Assembly (NCBI GenBank): GCA_001695595.3
Contig: MBPM02000066.1
Span: 434,001-498,000, forward strand
Source: Plasmopara viticola
Taxonomy: Eukaryota > Oomycota > Peronosporomycetes > Peronosporales > Peronosporaceae
Direction of reading: 5' to 3'
Length of the DNA: 64,000 nt
A model generated the notes under the pieces. The model was not told where the DNA came from, ran no database searches, and saw only the letters and a program-made list of their open reading frames with translations. Positions 24,500 to 34,807 of the stretch are shown piece by piece; within the stretch, counting starts at the first letter, position 1, and each line of letters opens with the position of its first letter. The position numbers and the translations under genes were made by a program.

Positions 24500-25350
24500 T
24501 TGATATTGAAGTGCTAGTGCTTCCGATGTATAAATTGCATTTCTAGCTTTCTTCTGTCTACCGAATTTTAGAGGAATCCCAGTTTTTTACTTTAAAACTT
24601 GAAGTCGCGTATCGACTCTTTATTAAAGTGCTCGCTGCCAACTAAGGGTAAACTGCGCTTGACCGGCTTTGTGATCATTTACAAGCTGCAATGACGGTCC
24701 GCAGCATTAATTTGTGCAAAACACTGTTATGAGTATTCATACGCGTGCTGAACGTTCTAAGTGGTCAAAACGATGTTTTTCATGCATATACCACAAATGC
24801 GTATTGTGCTACGCGCAGCTTTCTTGGTGCCACTGATGTTAACTGCGTCACGTGTAAATTTCGAGTACATGTAAGCGTACTGCGTCATGCATAGCCTTCT
24901 TCATGCCAAAAGTGCATATTGCGTCAGAAGTATTTTTTGTTGCTTCTTATACATTCTAGACTTTTTTTAGTAACGCACGTGAAATGTGTCATGAATCTCC
25001 TTCTTGCCACACTACGCATTAAGTATCCCAAAGCCCTTGCTGCTAACTTAGCAATACTAGAAGGATACACACACGCGATAGCAGCTTTCTGATAGCAAGC
25101 ACTTTGGTAGATTGGTGTGCACTTGCTCAACACGCAAAAGGGGCTCTTATTATAACGATGTGTACCATGGACACGAACACTCTCGAAGCAAACACAGTCG
25201 AATTATGCGGAAACAATTTCATTACGAAGACATGGCTAGTATGCCTCATGTGTTGTTCTCTGCAATTACTAGAAAGTTTATTAGTATTGCGGGCTACAAA
25301 GATATATTTGATCAAGTTACGCGTCCAGCGCGCCTTTCTCCGCACGATAG
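24500..25350. repeat. 3' flank of gene 2, homologous to the 3' flank of gene 5
   Basis: Nearly collinear with 60,045-61,200: shared blocks include gcttccgatgtataaat at 24,519, the catgcatataccacaaatgc block at 24,781, and the acacacgcgatagcagc block at 25,069. Part of it (about 24,780-25,020) also resembles 33,130-33,400 and 46,650-46,880 inside the larger duplicated unit. Non-coding, and contains the dispersed repeat at 25,070-25,130. Confidence 0.75.
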
Positions 25351-28300
25351 TTAGCGAGCATATCGCTGAGCTCCTTCGTCGGGTGCTCTTTCTCTATCTC
25401 CATGAGAAACTTTCTGGCAGCCTCTAAATACTCCTCGCTGGGCGCCCACACGTCGAATATTTCGTGAATTAACACTAATGGCGTTGCCTTTCAGTGCTTC
25501 CTCCTCCATTGCCCATTTAAGCTTCTCGAACAACCTAAATAATGAAATGGTGCTAGACATCAAGGTGATCACATCGCAGCCGCCATGTTCTGAACAAATT
25601 AAGCCAATGATCGTAGAGATGTAGCTTATCCAAGCATTGATCAGACCCATGACTTTTTGTGTCGAGCCAAGCTCAAAGATTTCCAAGGGATCAATAGTCG
25701 TGCCAGACATCATTTTCCACGTCACCTCCGCCTTTTCTTCGCCCTTCGCCTTTATCAGGATGTTTGTCATTTTGTCGATTGTGTGATATTCCACTAATTC
25801 TGCCAGCGCAGGTTGTCTAATGCGGTTGAAGTCGAGATTGCTGTATTCGCTATATTCAAACGAATACTTAATGTAAGCTTTAAATTTCCTGTTTGTCACC
25901 ACATTTGCGTCTGTAAGACTGTTACTCATCTCATCGAATATATCATTAGGTCTTTTCATAGTATCCCGCCACCATTGTTCCATTTCTGTGCGAAGTCGCT
26001 CGGCGACTTTCTCCCATTTTTTTGCAACTTTTGTCGCAAAAATCGCTTTATCCACAGGTTCCTCGTTGAAATGAGCAACTAAGATGGAGTAGAGCGATAT
26101 TGCCTCATTTGGATTTGCCTTTTCAAATTCATTCACATATCGAACCCACGCAAGCATTCTTGGCTGGAAGACATCATCCTGGTCTGAGACAAACCACTTG
26201 AAGACATCGCGCGGTGCTTTCTTATGATAAATCCAATGCTTCATCTGCATGCTCTGAACTCTTTTAGCAAATTGCTTGTTCATTTGCTGACGCGTAGCCG
26301 CTTCAATCACTTGTGCCGCCATTCCATCCCCAAAGTGAGCAGTGAGGACGGCGACCATACTCATTTGGTCCAACGGGTTCTCCTCGTTATAGTTGTCGAT
26401 GGAAGTCTTACATACAGCGAACGCAAGGCCACTCGTGATGTCCTTCTCCTTAAATTCCCTTGTGATAATGCCCTCCTTTGAAGATCGACCATCATAACGG
26501 CTGTATTTCTCGTATGTCTTCAAAAGATTCTCAAATATGGTTTGTTTTCCGTTCGAATCAAGCAACTTAGCGACTTCTTCATACGACATCATATTGTTAA
26601 ACCAGTACCGTAAGAGCATGGCTTGCAACCGCTCAGCATCGTCCGATTTTTTTTCAACTCCCTCAACGGCAAACGTAGCCAGCTTGAGGTCCGAGAAATA
26701 GGCCCTTAATGGTCCAACCGGATCGAGCAACGACTCGGGTGAACGCTTGCTAAATACTTCTAGAAACTTTATGTACCTGTAAATAATAGCCAGACCTTGC
26801 GACTTGGGATCTAAGAGCTCAATGACCTGGTTTGGGGTCATCCCAGAATTCAACCAAAACTGCATCTGCTCGGTCTCCAGTTGTTTGGCGGTTCTCGCAA
26901 GATCCGGTACCGCTTTTGCTGCTTCAATCACTGTCGATGCATCACGATGGCCCAGGCGAGCAGTAAGTGCTGCAAGCAAACTCAGTGGCTCTCTAGTATT
27001 CGCCTTATTATAGAGACGGATGTAAGAGTCGATGGCAACAAGTACCGAGCCGTCATACAGGTTCAATACAGCGTCTGTGGAGGTAAGCACATGTAGCATG
27101 TCCGGTGTAATATTTCCGGTTGAAAGTCCCAACCGTATGATTTCTGGTTTAGAAAGCGGGCCAAGGTTCTTGTGAAAGTCACTGTACGTCTTCAAAAGAG
27201 AAGCAAACATGTGCTTCTTCTCGTTTTCATTTAGCTGCGCTTCGACCTCCTTGGGAGTTTTCAGCTCCTCGAACCAGCGCCAAACCATCAAATGTTCTAA
27301 TCGTTTGGCATTGACCAAGTCTATTGGCGTTGCCTCTACGACAAACACGGCCAGCTCATCATCACGAAAGTGTTTCCTCAACGATTGTACTGGGTCAAAT
27401 GCGGGTTTTAGGTCAAGCGATATGGATCTGTCGTAAAACTCAACCCACTTATAGACTGAAGTCGGGTTTTTGGACTCGAAGTTCAATAATCTGAAAACTT
27501 GATCCGGTGATTTTCCAGAGTCCACCCAGAACTGGATCTGCTTCGTCTCAATTTGCTTAGCGGTTTTCGCAAGATCTGGCAGTGCTTTTGCTGCTTGAAT
27601 TACTGTCGACGCACCCTCATAACCGAGTCGAGCCGTGAGTGTTGCAAGCAGACTCAGTGGCTTGTAAGGGTTTACCCCGTTGTAGACCTCGACATAAGCT
27701 TTAATGGCAGCAAGCACACGGCCGTCGTGCAGGTTCATCTTCTTATTGGAGGATGTGAGCACATTGACCTTATCACGAGCAGCGATGACTGTCGACGTAG
27801 AAGGAAAGCCAAGGTTCGTGTGAAATTCGCTGTACGTTTTCAATAGACGTACGAAGAAGCGTTTCTTGTTCTCGTTTTGCTTGAGCAGCGTTTCCAGCTC
27901 CTCAGGGTTCTTCATCTCTTCAAACCAGCGCCGCATTAGTGTATCCTTATAACGTTGAGCATTGTCCAACTTTTCTGATGTTGCCATTACGACAAACATG
28001 GCCAGCACGTCGTCACTGAAGTATTTGCTTGATTGTTTAAATGGGTCCATTGCTAACTTTGGATGACGCAGACTGAACATGTTGCAAAATTTCACCCACT
28101 TGTAACCCAACGTCCGACTTTTAAAATCCAGCAGGTTGAAAACTTCGTCCGGAGTCTTTCCAGTGTCGATCCAAAACTGGATTTGCTCGGTCTCCAATAC
28201 TTTGGCAATTTGCATCGTCTCGTCTATTTTCATCACACTGTCAATGATCGTCGATGCTTCGCGATCTCCATACCGAAGAGTAAGTGCCACAAACAAGCTC

Positions 28301-29721
28301 AGTTTCTCAATAGGCTCATTCTCGTTCTGTTGAGAAATGATAGATCTCAGCTCAGCAAATGCTATGCTGTACCACTTTCCGTCCCTAAGACCAGAAGTAG
28401 TTTTTAACCCACTATAAAATGGATTTTGCGATGAAGGAGCAAATTTATTGTACAGTTTTTTGTACTGCTTCAATAAAGAAGCAAAGTTGAGGTCCTTACC
28501 ATCGAAGGACTTGAGCGACTCCGACTTAAAAAGCGTCTCAAGTTGATCCGGGGTCTTCAAGCTGTTAAACCAGTGACGCATCAGACAAGCTTTCAATAGC
28601 TCGGCCGGGCCTTTTTCCAAGTCTGATTCGCTTGTGATAAATTTTATAATCCTGATGTCGAAGTTTAGGCTGGAGTGAGAGTAAAGCGTTTTTAATGTCT
28701 TGATCGGATACAATGAGGTCTCTTTTTCATGCTTGCTCAGCTCTTGGATAAACTTTAGCCATTTTCCGATCATCGCCATCTCGGACGATTCTAACAATGG
28801 TGACCCGATCCTCAACAGCTGAGCAACCTCGTCCGGTGTTTTACGAGCGTCCACCCAGTATTTAATTTGCCTAGTCTCAAGATTTTTTACCGATTTTCCC
28901 ATTTCTTTGAAAGCCGACATCGACTTGGCTGTATCAATCATCTGCGCCACGCGGAAATCGCCAAAGCAAACGGTGAGTGCCGCCAACAAACTCAGTCGCT
29001 CTGTCGGGTGCTTCGTATTATAAATCTGAACATATGTATCGAAAGCCGCGAGCAACTTGCCGTTGTACAGATCTTCTTCTTTGACGTCTGAAGTAAGCAG
29101 TTTGAACATGTCAGCTTTGCTCGACTCCTCCCCAAGCCAGTCCCTAAGTACATTCTTCTGCTTTTTGAAATTCAAGCGATCAAGCAGTTTCTTGTATTTA
29201 TTCCAATCCGAACGAATGGCTTCCATCGCATCGACAACTGCTGGCGCAGAATGGTCGGGCTCAGTCTCGAGTAAGTTAAGATAGTTCCGCAATGACTGAG
29301 CCTGACCGGTGACAGCATCCAGGTAGTTCGAGTTTCCCGAGAGCAAAAGGAGTGCTTTGTGCACTTTATCTTCGTTGTCTTCAAGAAACGGGATCTGACT
29401 TGCCTCAGCTTCATTACTCAAGTCAGGGGCGAGGCTCTTCAATATATTTACGTTGTTGACGATATCCATAACAGGATCAATACCACCTACCAGAGCTTCA
29501 TTCAATTCAGGCGATCGTCCGGCGAGATTTATCGTCCTGGCTTCGTCGTCAACACCCGCACGAGCTGTTGAGAACCGTTTAGCGTCATGCCAATTATTCA
29601 CCGTAAAAGGTGGCAGGTCATGGACATTGGGTGCGGCCTGGTAAGACCTTGCGGTCGAAACAGCATGTACGTATTCCATCAATAGAGCGGCATTCAGGAT
29701 CGTGGCGGGTTGAAGGCGCAT
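25351..29721 (-). CDS. RXLR-like LWY tandem-repeat effector, gene 2, C-terminus frameshifted
   Basis: 1,456 residues, same architecture as its neighbours: signal-peptide-like N-terminus (MRLQPATILNAALLMEYVHA), then RFST at 49-52 where genes 3 and 4 have RFLR, and DDEAR at 58-62. So the RXLR consensus is lost here while the acidic motif stays. The module chain, with paired W helices (QIQFW type and WFEEL type), is intact to about residue 1,410. Near 25,471-25,480 there is one extra base relative to gene 5, so the last 40 or so residues (arginine-rich, ending QRYAR) do not correspond to any paralog. The paralog-like frame would stop at about 25,316-25,318. Modules 9-11 are nearly identical to gene 1. 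Either a working variant with a new tail, an early pseudogene, or a single-base assembly error. Confidence 0.82.
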   Translation of the reverse strand: MRLQPATILNAALLMEYVHAVSTARSYQAAPNVHDLPPFTVNNWHDAKRFSTARAGVDDEARTINLAGRSPELNEALVGGIDPVMDIVNNVNILKSLAPDLSNEAEASQIPFLEDNEDKVHKALLLLSGNSNYLDAVTGQAQSLRNYLNLLETEPDHSAPAVVDAMEAIRSDWNKYKKLLDRLNFKKQKNVLRDWLGEESSKADMFKLLTSDVKEEDLYNGKLLAAFDTYVQIYNTKHPTERLSLLAALTVCFGDFRVAQMIDTAKSMSAFKEMGKSVKNLETRQIKYWVDARKTPDEVAQLLRIGSPLLESSEMAMIGKWLKFIQELSKHEKETSLYPIKTLKTLYSHSSLNFDIRIIKFITSESDLEKGPAELLKACLMRHWFNSLKTPDQLETLFKSESLKSFDGKDLNFASLLKQYKKLYNKFAPSSQNPFYSGLKTTSGLRDGKWYSIAFAELRSIISQQNENEPIEKLSLFVALTLRYGDREASTIIDSVMKIDETMQIAKVLETEQIQFWIDTGKTPDEVFNLLDFKSRTLGYKWVKFCNMFSLRHPKLAMDPFKQSSKYFSDDVLAMFVVMATSEKLDNAQRYKDTLMRRWFEEMKNPEELETLLKQNENKKRFFVRLLKTYSEFHTNLGFPSTSTVIAARDKVNVLTSSNKKMNLHDGRVLAAIKAYVEVYNGVNPYKPLSLLATLTARLGYEGASTVIQAAKALPDLAKTAKQIETKQIQFWVDSGKSPDQVFRLLNFESKNPTSVYKWVEFYDRSISLDLKPAFDPVQSLRKHFRDDELAVFVVEATPIDLVNAKRLEHLMVWRWFEELKTPKEVEAQLNENEKKHMFASLLKTYSDFHKNLGPLSKPEIIRLGLSTGNITPDMLHVLTSTDAVLNLYDGSVLVAIDSYIRLYNKANTREPLSLLAALTARLGHRDASTVIEAAKAVPDLARTAKQLETEQMQFWLNSGMTPNQVIELLDPKSQGLAIIYRYIKFLEVFSKRSPESLLDPVGPLRAYFSDLKLATFAVEGVEKKSDDAERLQAMLLRYWFNNMMSYEEVAKLLDSNGKQTIFENLLKTYEKYSRYDGRSSKEGIITREFKEKDITSGLAFAVCKTSIDNYNEENPLDQMSMVAVLTAHFGDGMAAQVIEAATRQQMNKQFAKRVQSMQMKHWIYHKKAPRDVFKWFVSDQDDVFQPRMLAWVRYVNEFEKANPNEAISLYSILVAHFNEEPVDKAIFATKVAKKWEKVAERLRTEMEQWWRDTMKRPNDIFDEMSNSLTDANVVTNRKFKAYIKYSFEYSEYSNLDFNRIRQPALAELVEYHTIDKMTNILIKAKGEEKAEVTWKMMSGTTIDPLEIFELGSTQKVMGLINAWISYISTIIGLICSEHGGCDVITLMSSTISLFRLFEKLKWAMEEEALKGNAISVNSRNIRRVGAQRGVFRGCQKVSHGDRERAPDEGAQRYAR
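25471..25480 (-). other. Single-base insertion shifting the C-terminal frame of gene 2
   Basis: Comparing aacactaatggcgttg here with aacactgcggcgttg in gene 5 (61,376-61,390) shows one extra base. Upstream and downstream sequence stays alignable, but the reading phase changes, giving a non-homologous tail and a stop at 25,351 instead of about 25,316. Confidence 0.7.
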
Positions 29722-29758
29722 GGCGACACTTTCAGGATATGTGCAGTGTTAGCGGTCG

Positions 29759-29829
29759 CCAATCAATTCTTATCCAATAAAGCTTTGAAACTATTTGATT
29801 GGATTAAATTCTGCAAAAAATGGTATATA
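29759..29829 (-). promoter_or_regulatory. Gene 2 promoter: CCAAT-type pair and TATA-like element
   Basis: CCAATCAA at 29,759-29,766 and TTTGATTGG at 29,794-29,802 repeat the inverted pair seen upstream of the other genes. A further TATATA at 29,824-29,829 lies about 105 bp from the start codon and is shared with genes 3 and 4 but not gene 1. Which element sets the transcription start cannot be decided from sequence. Confidence 0.5.
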
Positions 29830-29849
29830 GCAATACTGATACAAACATT

Positions 29850-30096
29850 GTATTGTTGTATTGTATTACGTTATCGAGTTGCCAAGTTATGCACGTGCTA
29901 GGCTCAGTCTGGCTAGTCCACGGCATAGAGTGGTGTCCGCACACGTCGGGTTTCGTTCGGCGGGCAGTGCAGCCAGCACCGAGGTCGTGAGGGTCTTCCA
30001 TTTTTTTGCTTAGCTCTGACTTGGTAAGAGCCCAGGTGGCGCCCGGTGCTGGAGACCGTCGCGTCGAGGGTGAGACTCGTTAGAGACCTGCAGATG
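29850..30096 (-). mobile_element. SINE-like retroposon, copy B, 5'-truncated
   Basis: The AATAC-type tail is at the left (29,850-29,868, minus orientation). Similarity to the family runs to about 30,096 and then stops, so roughly 70 bp of the 5' end are missing. Compared with the sister unit at 42,870-42,972, about 90 bp of flanking DNA was also lost at the site, and I find no clear target-site duplication. 5' truncation is typical of LINE-dependent reverse transcription. Confidence 0.75.
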
Positions 30097-30452
30097 CGAA
30101 GGTGCATGATACTAAAAAGTTATCTCATGAGACCAGGATGAATAGAACAAAGGCAAGATGCGTCTTTGTATGGCTACCAAAATCAATACAACAAGTGGCG
30201 GTAGTAGTAACGGCAGCACGATGAAGGTGCTGCTGATAGGAGTTGGCAGCCCAGAATTTCTAATGTACACATGGCGATGCTCGTAATTTTATCAACACTG
30301 ATAAAAAAAAAACGAAATGCACCGGGCTATCATGTCCCCATTGACTCCGTACTCACAAGCAAATCTACTTTTTGCGGCCAGATTCATTAAGTTGAATGTT
30401 AGTTTTGATTCTCGCCTTTCTGATTAATTTTGATGACATTTACGGCATTCAT

Positions 30453-30523
30453 TTGATGAGTCTGCTAGAATACCCGGCGGCAATCATTTAGTGAGTCTGC
30501 TAGAATACTCGGCGCTATCATTT
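30453..30523. repeat. 35-bp tandem repeat, shared by both duplicated units
   Basis: Two copies of a 35-bp segment containing gagtctgctagaatac are arranged head to tail. The same pair is present at about 43,300-43,370, so the tandem predates the 13-kb duplication. Non-coding. Confidence 0.75.
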
Positions 30524-30609
30524 ACAAGTGACCACTAGATTTTAACGAAACAAAAGAACGAACGAGCTGCAGAAAAGGACTTTTGTAATTAGCATTTCGA
30601 TCAACAGAT

Positions 30610-30985
30610 TGCTGTATGCAAACAGAGGGTGGCGAAGGTCAATGACATACATTGCTTTACGAGAACGAGTGGAAATAGAAGCAGAGAGAGATAACATTTA
30701 TCGAGATCGTTAATTGCACAGGCCAGTGTTGTCATTGCATCAAAAAGTCACTACTCGTGGTGGCACAGCGTACAAACTTACCACAGCTCGTATTGTACCG
30801 CTAAAATTAGCTAGACAATGAAAATTCTGTGTATTGCCCGCCTCCTTGGATTTTCGTGCCATCGATTAACAGCAAATCGGTGTAAGTTACTTGCTCTTGT
30901 CAAAGCCAATTGCCTCTAATACTGACGTCTTCAAAGCGGTCGGTCTTTGATCTCATCAGGCTCAAGATCGGCCCAGCTATAAGGG
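30610..30985 (+). pseudogene. Co-duplicated plus-strand relic, unit 1 copy
   Basis: Plus-strand frame with one stop, containing ALRERVEIEAERDNIYRDR and TAYKLTTARIVPLKLA, followed after a phase change by IGVSYLLLSKPIASNTDVF. The counterpart at 43,769-44,120 is the same protein with its own differences. Frame and composition show it was once coding. The family was not recognised, and no intact copy exists in the window. Confidence 0.45.
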
Positions 30986-31199
30986 AAGATTAAGAAATCG
31001 CCACGTTAAGCACATGAACGTCCTTTTTTCTATTTAATAGTCAAGACTGCATTATTTTTTATCAGTAAAAATATCTTCTCAAGCTTAGCTCATGCAGAAA
31101 TTAATTATTATAAGGCCTGGTACGCAGAGTTTACGCCCGATTGTTCAGGTTTAAAATAATAGTTACACGCTGCAGTATAGCTCATTTTCTACACAGATA

Positions 31200-32030
31200 T
31201 ATGTAGATTTTTCTTCTAGTATCTTTTTAATTGTGATGATGAGCTTCTTAAATCAAACGAATCCTGTTACTTGGCTAATACAGCTTGCGATTAGTGGAAG
31301 GTGTGACCAATACGATAGTTGGAATCGTACTGACGATTTCGCTATTCGCTATCTAATTGTCCAAGCTGTAAAAATAATAAAGCACCAAATGCTAGCCGTC
31401 GTTTTCGTAACCCACACGACTTTGCCGCAGTGTGCTAGCTAATCGCTGCCCAACAATGGAAGCGCAAAGCAAAGTACTTTAACTTTAAATGGCAAAGATA
31501 TTAAAGATCGTACCAGTGTGCAGTGCAGACAAATTTGACGCGTTCAAAGCCCAAAAATTGTTTATGTAGCCGCGCTTGTGTAGCGACAGGTAGCTGGTCT
31601 TTCGGGTGAAAAATGAAGCTCGAAACCTTAAAGCTTATGAGACTTTACCAGTGAATGAGCTAGTAACGCATGATTTTGAAGCCCGGTCGGAAACTAAATG
31701 TACCTTTTCGAGTGCGAAGTCAATCGATGTGATCGAAGCTGATGCGCCACAGCTTAACATGCTGGTTTGATTGTTTTAGTGATTTGCACCTATGTAGATA
31801 GCATGAGTGTTGTGCTAAGTCCTTGACAATTAAGGCTGGCATGTCTCTAAAAAAAATTGGACGATGGTTAGGTTTGCCGCACAACGAAAACGCAGCAATT
31901 TTACTAGAGGTTGAGTAAGTGGTTGCTTAGTTTGCGATCAAGGTGTGGACGTCTTGGATTTCACGCCGAGAACGCTGATGAAGTTCTAAAAGTACTGGTG
32001 TGCATTGTAAGGACAGTAATTGTGTAGCGT
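31200..32030. other. No intact gene; relic DNA shared with 44,830-45,430
   Basis: Duplicated in the sister unit with scattered substitutions. Short plus-strand coding-like pieces occur (for example LMRLYQ... and ENAAILLEVE near 31,880), but stops interrupt every frame. A 69-residue frame at 31,233-31,442 spans the SINE D empty site and is unlikely to be a gene. Confidence 0.4.
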
Positions 32031-32059
32031 AGTTGGTATTCATAAGGGTTTGGTGTGTG

Positions 32060-32700
32060 TTGACGATTAAGATGTTGTTCTGTCTCCTGCGTTGGGTTTT
32101 AAACTTACTGCAGAGGATGGCGTCGATTGCTGGACCAAATAACGGATAGCCGCCGATAATTCTATCCTATTCGACCGAGGGTTCCCCGGTAGTCCGCACC
32201 TGTTTAGCTTATTTGAAATCAAGGTTAATAAGCCAGCAAATGACAAATGTATTTGATAACGAATGCCTACTCGGTTTTGGAAGTTGATCCGCAACATATC
32301 CTTGTCAAATGGAAGATTACGTGGATGAAAGAGAGGTTGATGAAGGTGTGTGAGGACGTCTGAATCGGAAACTTTGGTATGTCGTTACAAATTAAAACAA
32401 TTTGCAAACTTTACAACAAAGTGAGAAAGGAATTTTGATGTAAAATTTGAGCTTTATACAAAACTCGTGTTTTGTTCGCAAATAGACAGATCATATACGA
32501 CGAACATCGTGCTGCATGTTTTGTCTTGTGCAATAGGAAGAATTTGTCCCATGCGGCCTTCGTGAGAATAGTCTTGCTCAGTGATATTGATAGTGGTAAA
32601 GAGAGACTGCGCTAGCTTGAAATATTTAATGTGGCGGAGAACCCTCGTTGGAAGCTACGGTCGGAAGTTCATGAGTTTTTAACCCCATCCTAATTCTGAC
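32060..32700 (+). pseudogene. Second plus-strand relic, family unknown, unit 1 copy
   Basis: The plus strand reads KLTAEDGVDCWTK, then SILFDRGFPGSPHLFSLFEI, and, in shifted frames, YSVLEVDPQHILVKW and later ALYKTRVLFANRQIIYDEHR, ending near 32,680. The sister copy at 45,560-46,200 has the same order with partly different breaks. Protein-like composition that jumps frames in both copies identifies a decayed gene. I do not recognise the family. A minus-strand frame at 32,067-32,297 is judged to be its shadow. Confidence 0.45.
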
Positions 32701-32759
32701 TCAGACGTCAGAAATCCATTGTGCGTCGTACGACCGCACTTTGTTGTGCCAGACTGTGC

Positions 32760-34800
32760 CAGCTTGCTTTGACTCACAACGTAGAGTTTTATGTTCGCTT
32801 TTTCTCAGCAAAATTATGCAGAGACCCCTATACAGCTAAACAATGGCAATACTAACTTGTGTAAGCTTGCGCTAGTAGTTCAAAGCAGTCCTTGTCGTGA
32901 CCAGTCCAAATTGTCAGATTTGAAACGATATGTGCGGCCTTGTTCAATCTCACGCACATTATAGCGCGGAATACTTGCGATATAATACGGCGTCCAATAA
33001 TGACTAAGCGAATGTGGCAACTACCATATATACTAAGACGAGAAACGCAACGAAAAGTTCTGGGCAAAGTGAGAAGGACGTTTGTCCGTCGCAAATTTAC
33101 CAGTCTAAGGCGGTTAAAGCGGTGCTTTTCACTCGTACTATGTCATTCATATGCCACTAATTAATTGCGTAACGCGTAGCTTTCTGTTGGCACTCATGTT
33201 AACTGCATCACATGTAACTTTCTCATTGACATAAGGCTACGCGTAGCCTTACTCATGTTTAAGAAAGGAGCATATTCCGTCACCATAGATTTTGTTGCTT
33301 CTTACGGGTACGTACTGCGCTAGCAAACACTTCTTTTTGTGACAAACGTGTACCGTGCCAAACATTTCAATCTGCTAAGCAAACCAAGCATTGTCTTACA
33401 CGAAGCCTTTATCTTGACACTAGGGCAGAGTTTCTCCATCTTCTTGTCAAGCTTAACACACATGCCCACGTATGCGAGAATATGAGCTGGTAGCTCAACT
33501 AAGGGAAAATCTAATAACGCGTAATTACTACAGTATGTGTTCTGTTCCGCTCAAATGATGAGCAAATCAGAAATTCACCAGATTACTTCTCAACACCTCA
33601 AAGCTATCATTCTTTTTAGGTGGGATGTGGTCGTACACACCGTTCGAGTCCCACTCAATGCTAAGATTGGTGACTCAATCAAGCGCCAAGCATAGGATTG
33701 AGCAGGGAGCCAGTCATATCTCCTCTAGCCCTGCCACGCTTTGCCTTTCACCTCCTCGATATATACCGCATGCTTTAGCTTCACTGGACCGCTCATTTAT
33801 TAAATTGCTGTAATGGACCAATTGCTTGGCTGTTCACTGGGTGTATGGACCGCAAGCTTGACCTTTTGCACGGTAATATCGATCATACACGGTTGACATG
33901 CGGATAAAAAATTCAAAATGGACATATAGTGTACTGTCGTACTTCTCGTTGTAGTCTTATGCTAACACCTGCCAGCAGTTTCACGCATACTGCAAATCTT
34001 TGTTGACAAAAGGATTGCAGATCACGTCTTCTGCGATATATCGTTCTGTCGTCGATAAATTAGCAGCAATAAATGCCGGTTCGATCAGATGCCGCTAGCT
34101 ATCATAAATTTATGCGTGTGCCTAAAGTTGCAAAGCACGTCATGATTAGTGAGAATAAATGTGCGCGTCAGCGAGAGCACTCCTACTAAGCGATTAAGAA
34201 TTATGAAAAAAGGATTGGCAGCCACTTAAAAGTTGTGCATTTTCGCAAAATTCTTTGCTCGGGCGGAGTTTGCGTGAGTGCATCTAAGTTGTTTGTTAAA
34301 TGACACAAGTACGTGACGAAAGCTGAAAGACACAAGCACATTGGTACATCTCTTAAAGCACTAGTGTGCCCTTTCTAAAGATTTATTAGCTAGTAGTATA
34401 CACGAGCGTTTGAAAGACAAACGTGGACGAATTCTGTACAATAAAGTGAAAAATTACGTAACATTATCATGCGTGGCCAGTGTTGGTCGTTTCAAACTGC
34501 AAAGAATTAGATGTATTTATTCTAGGCTAGATTTTAAGCAAATATATTCCTTCCTCTAATGTGACAATTCAATTCATGCCGAGCATTGTTCGCCGTATCT
34601 CTTATAACATCTCTTTGTTGATGAGCTACTTCTCCCTATACCTGTATATTTGACTGTTAAAGGTAGTAGAGGCTGCAATAGGGGTAATTAGGAGTAATGA
34701 TTACGAGTACTAGTAGTTGTGACTAGTCAGACGGACAAATGAATGGATGCGACAGCAACAGTAGTAGAAGGCGTGAGGCGCTGTATCTGAAGCCGTATTA
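32760..34800. other. Duplicated non-coding DNA
   Basis: Matches 46,240-48,300 throughout. Contains the block at 33,130-33,400 that also appears 3' of genes 2 and 5. The short frames at 32,852-33,164 and 33,625-33,813 have no recognisable content and are altered in the sister copy. Confidence 0.5.
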
Positions 34801-34807
34801 GATCGAA

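Noticed and set aside
30453..30523. CRISPR-like direct repeats
   Set aside because: Only two adjacent copies without spacers, in a eukaryotic genome. They are simple tandem duplications.
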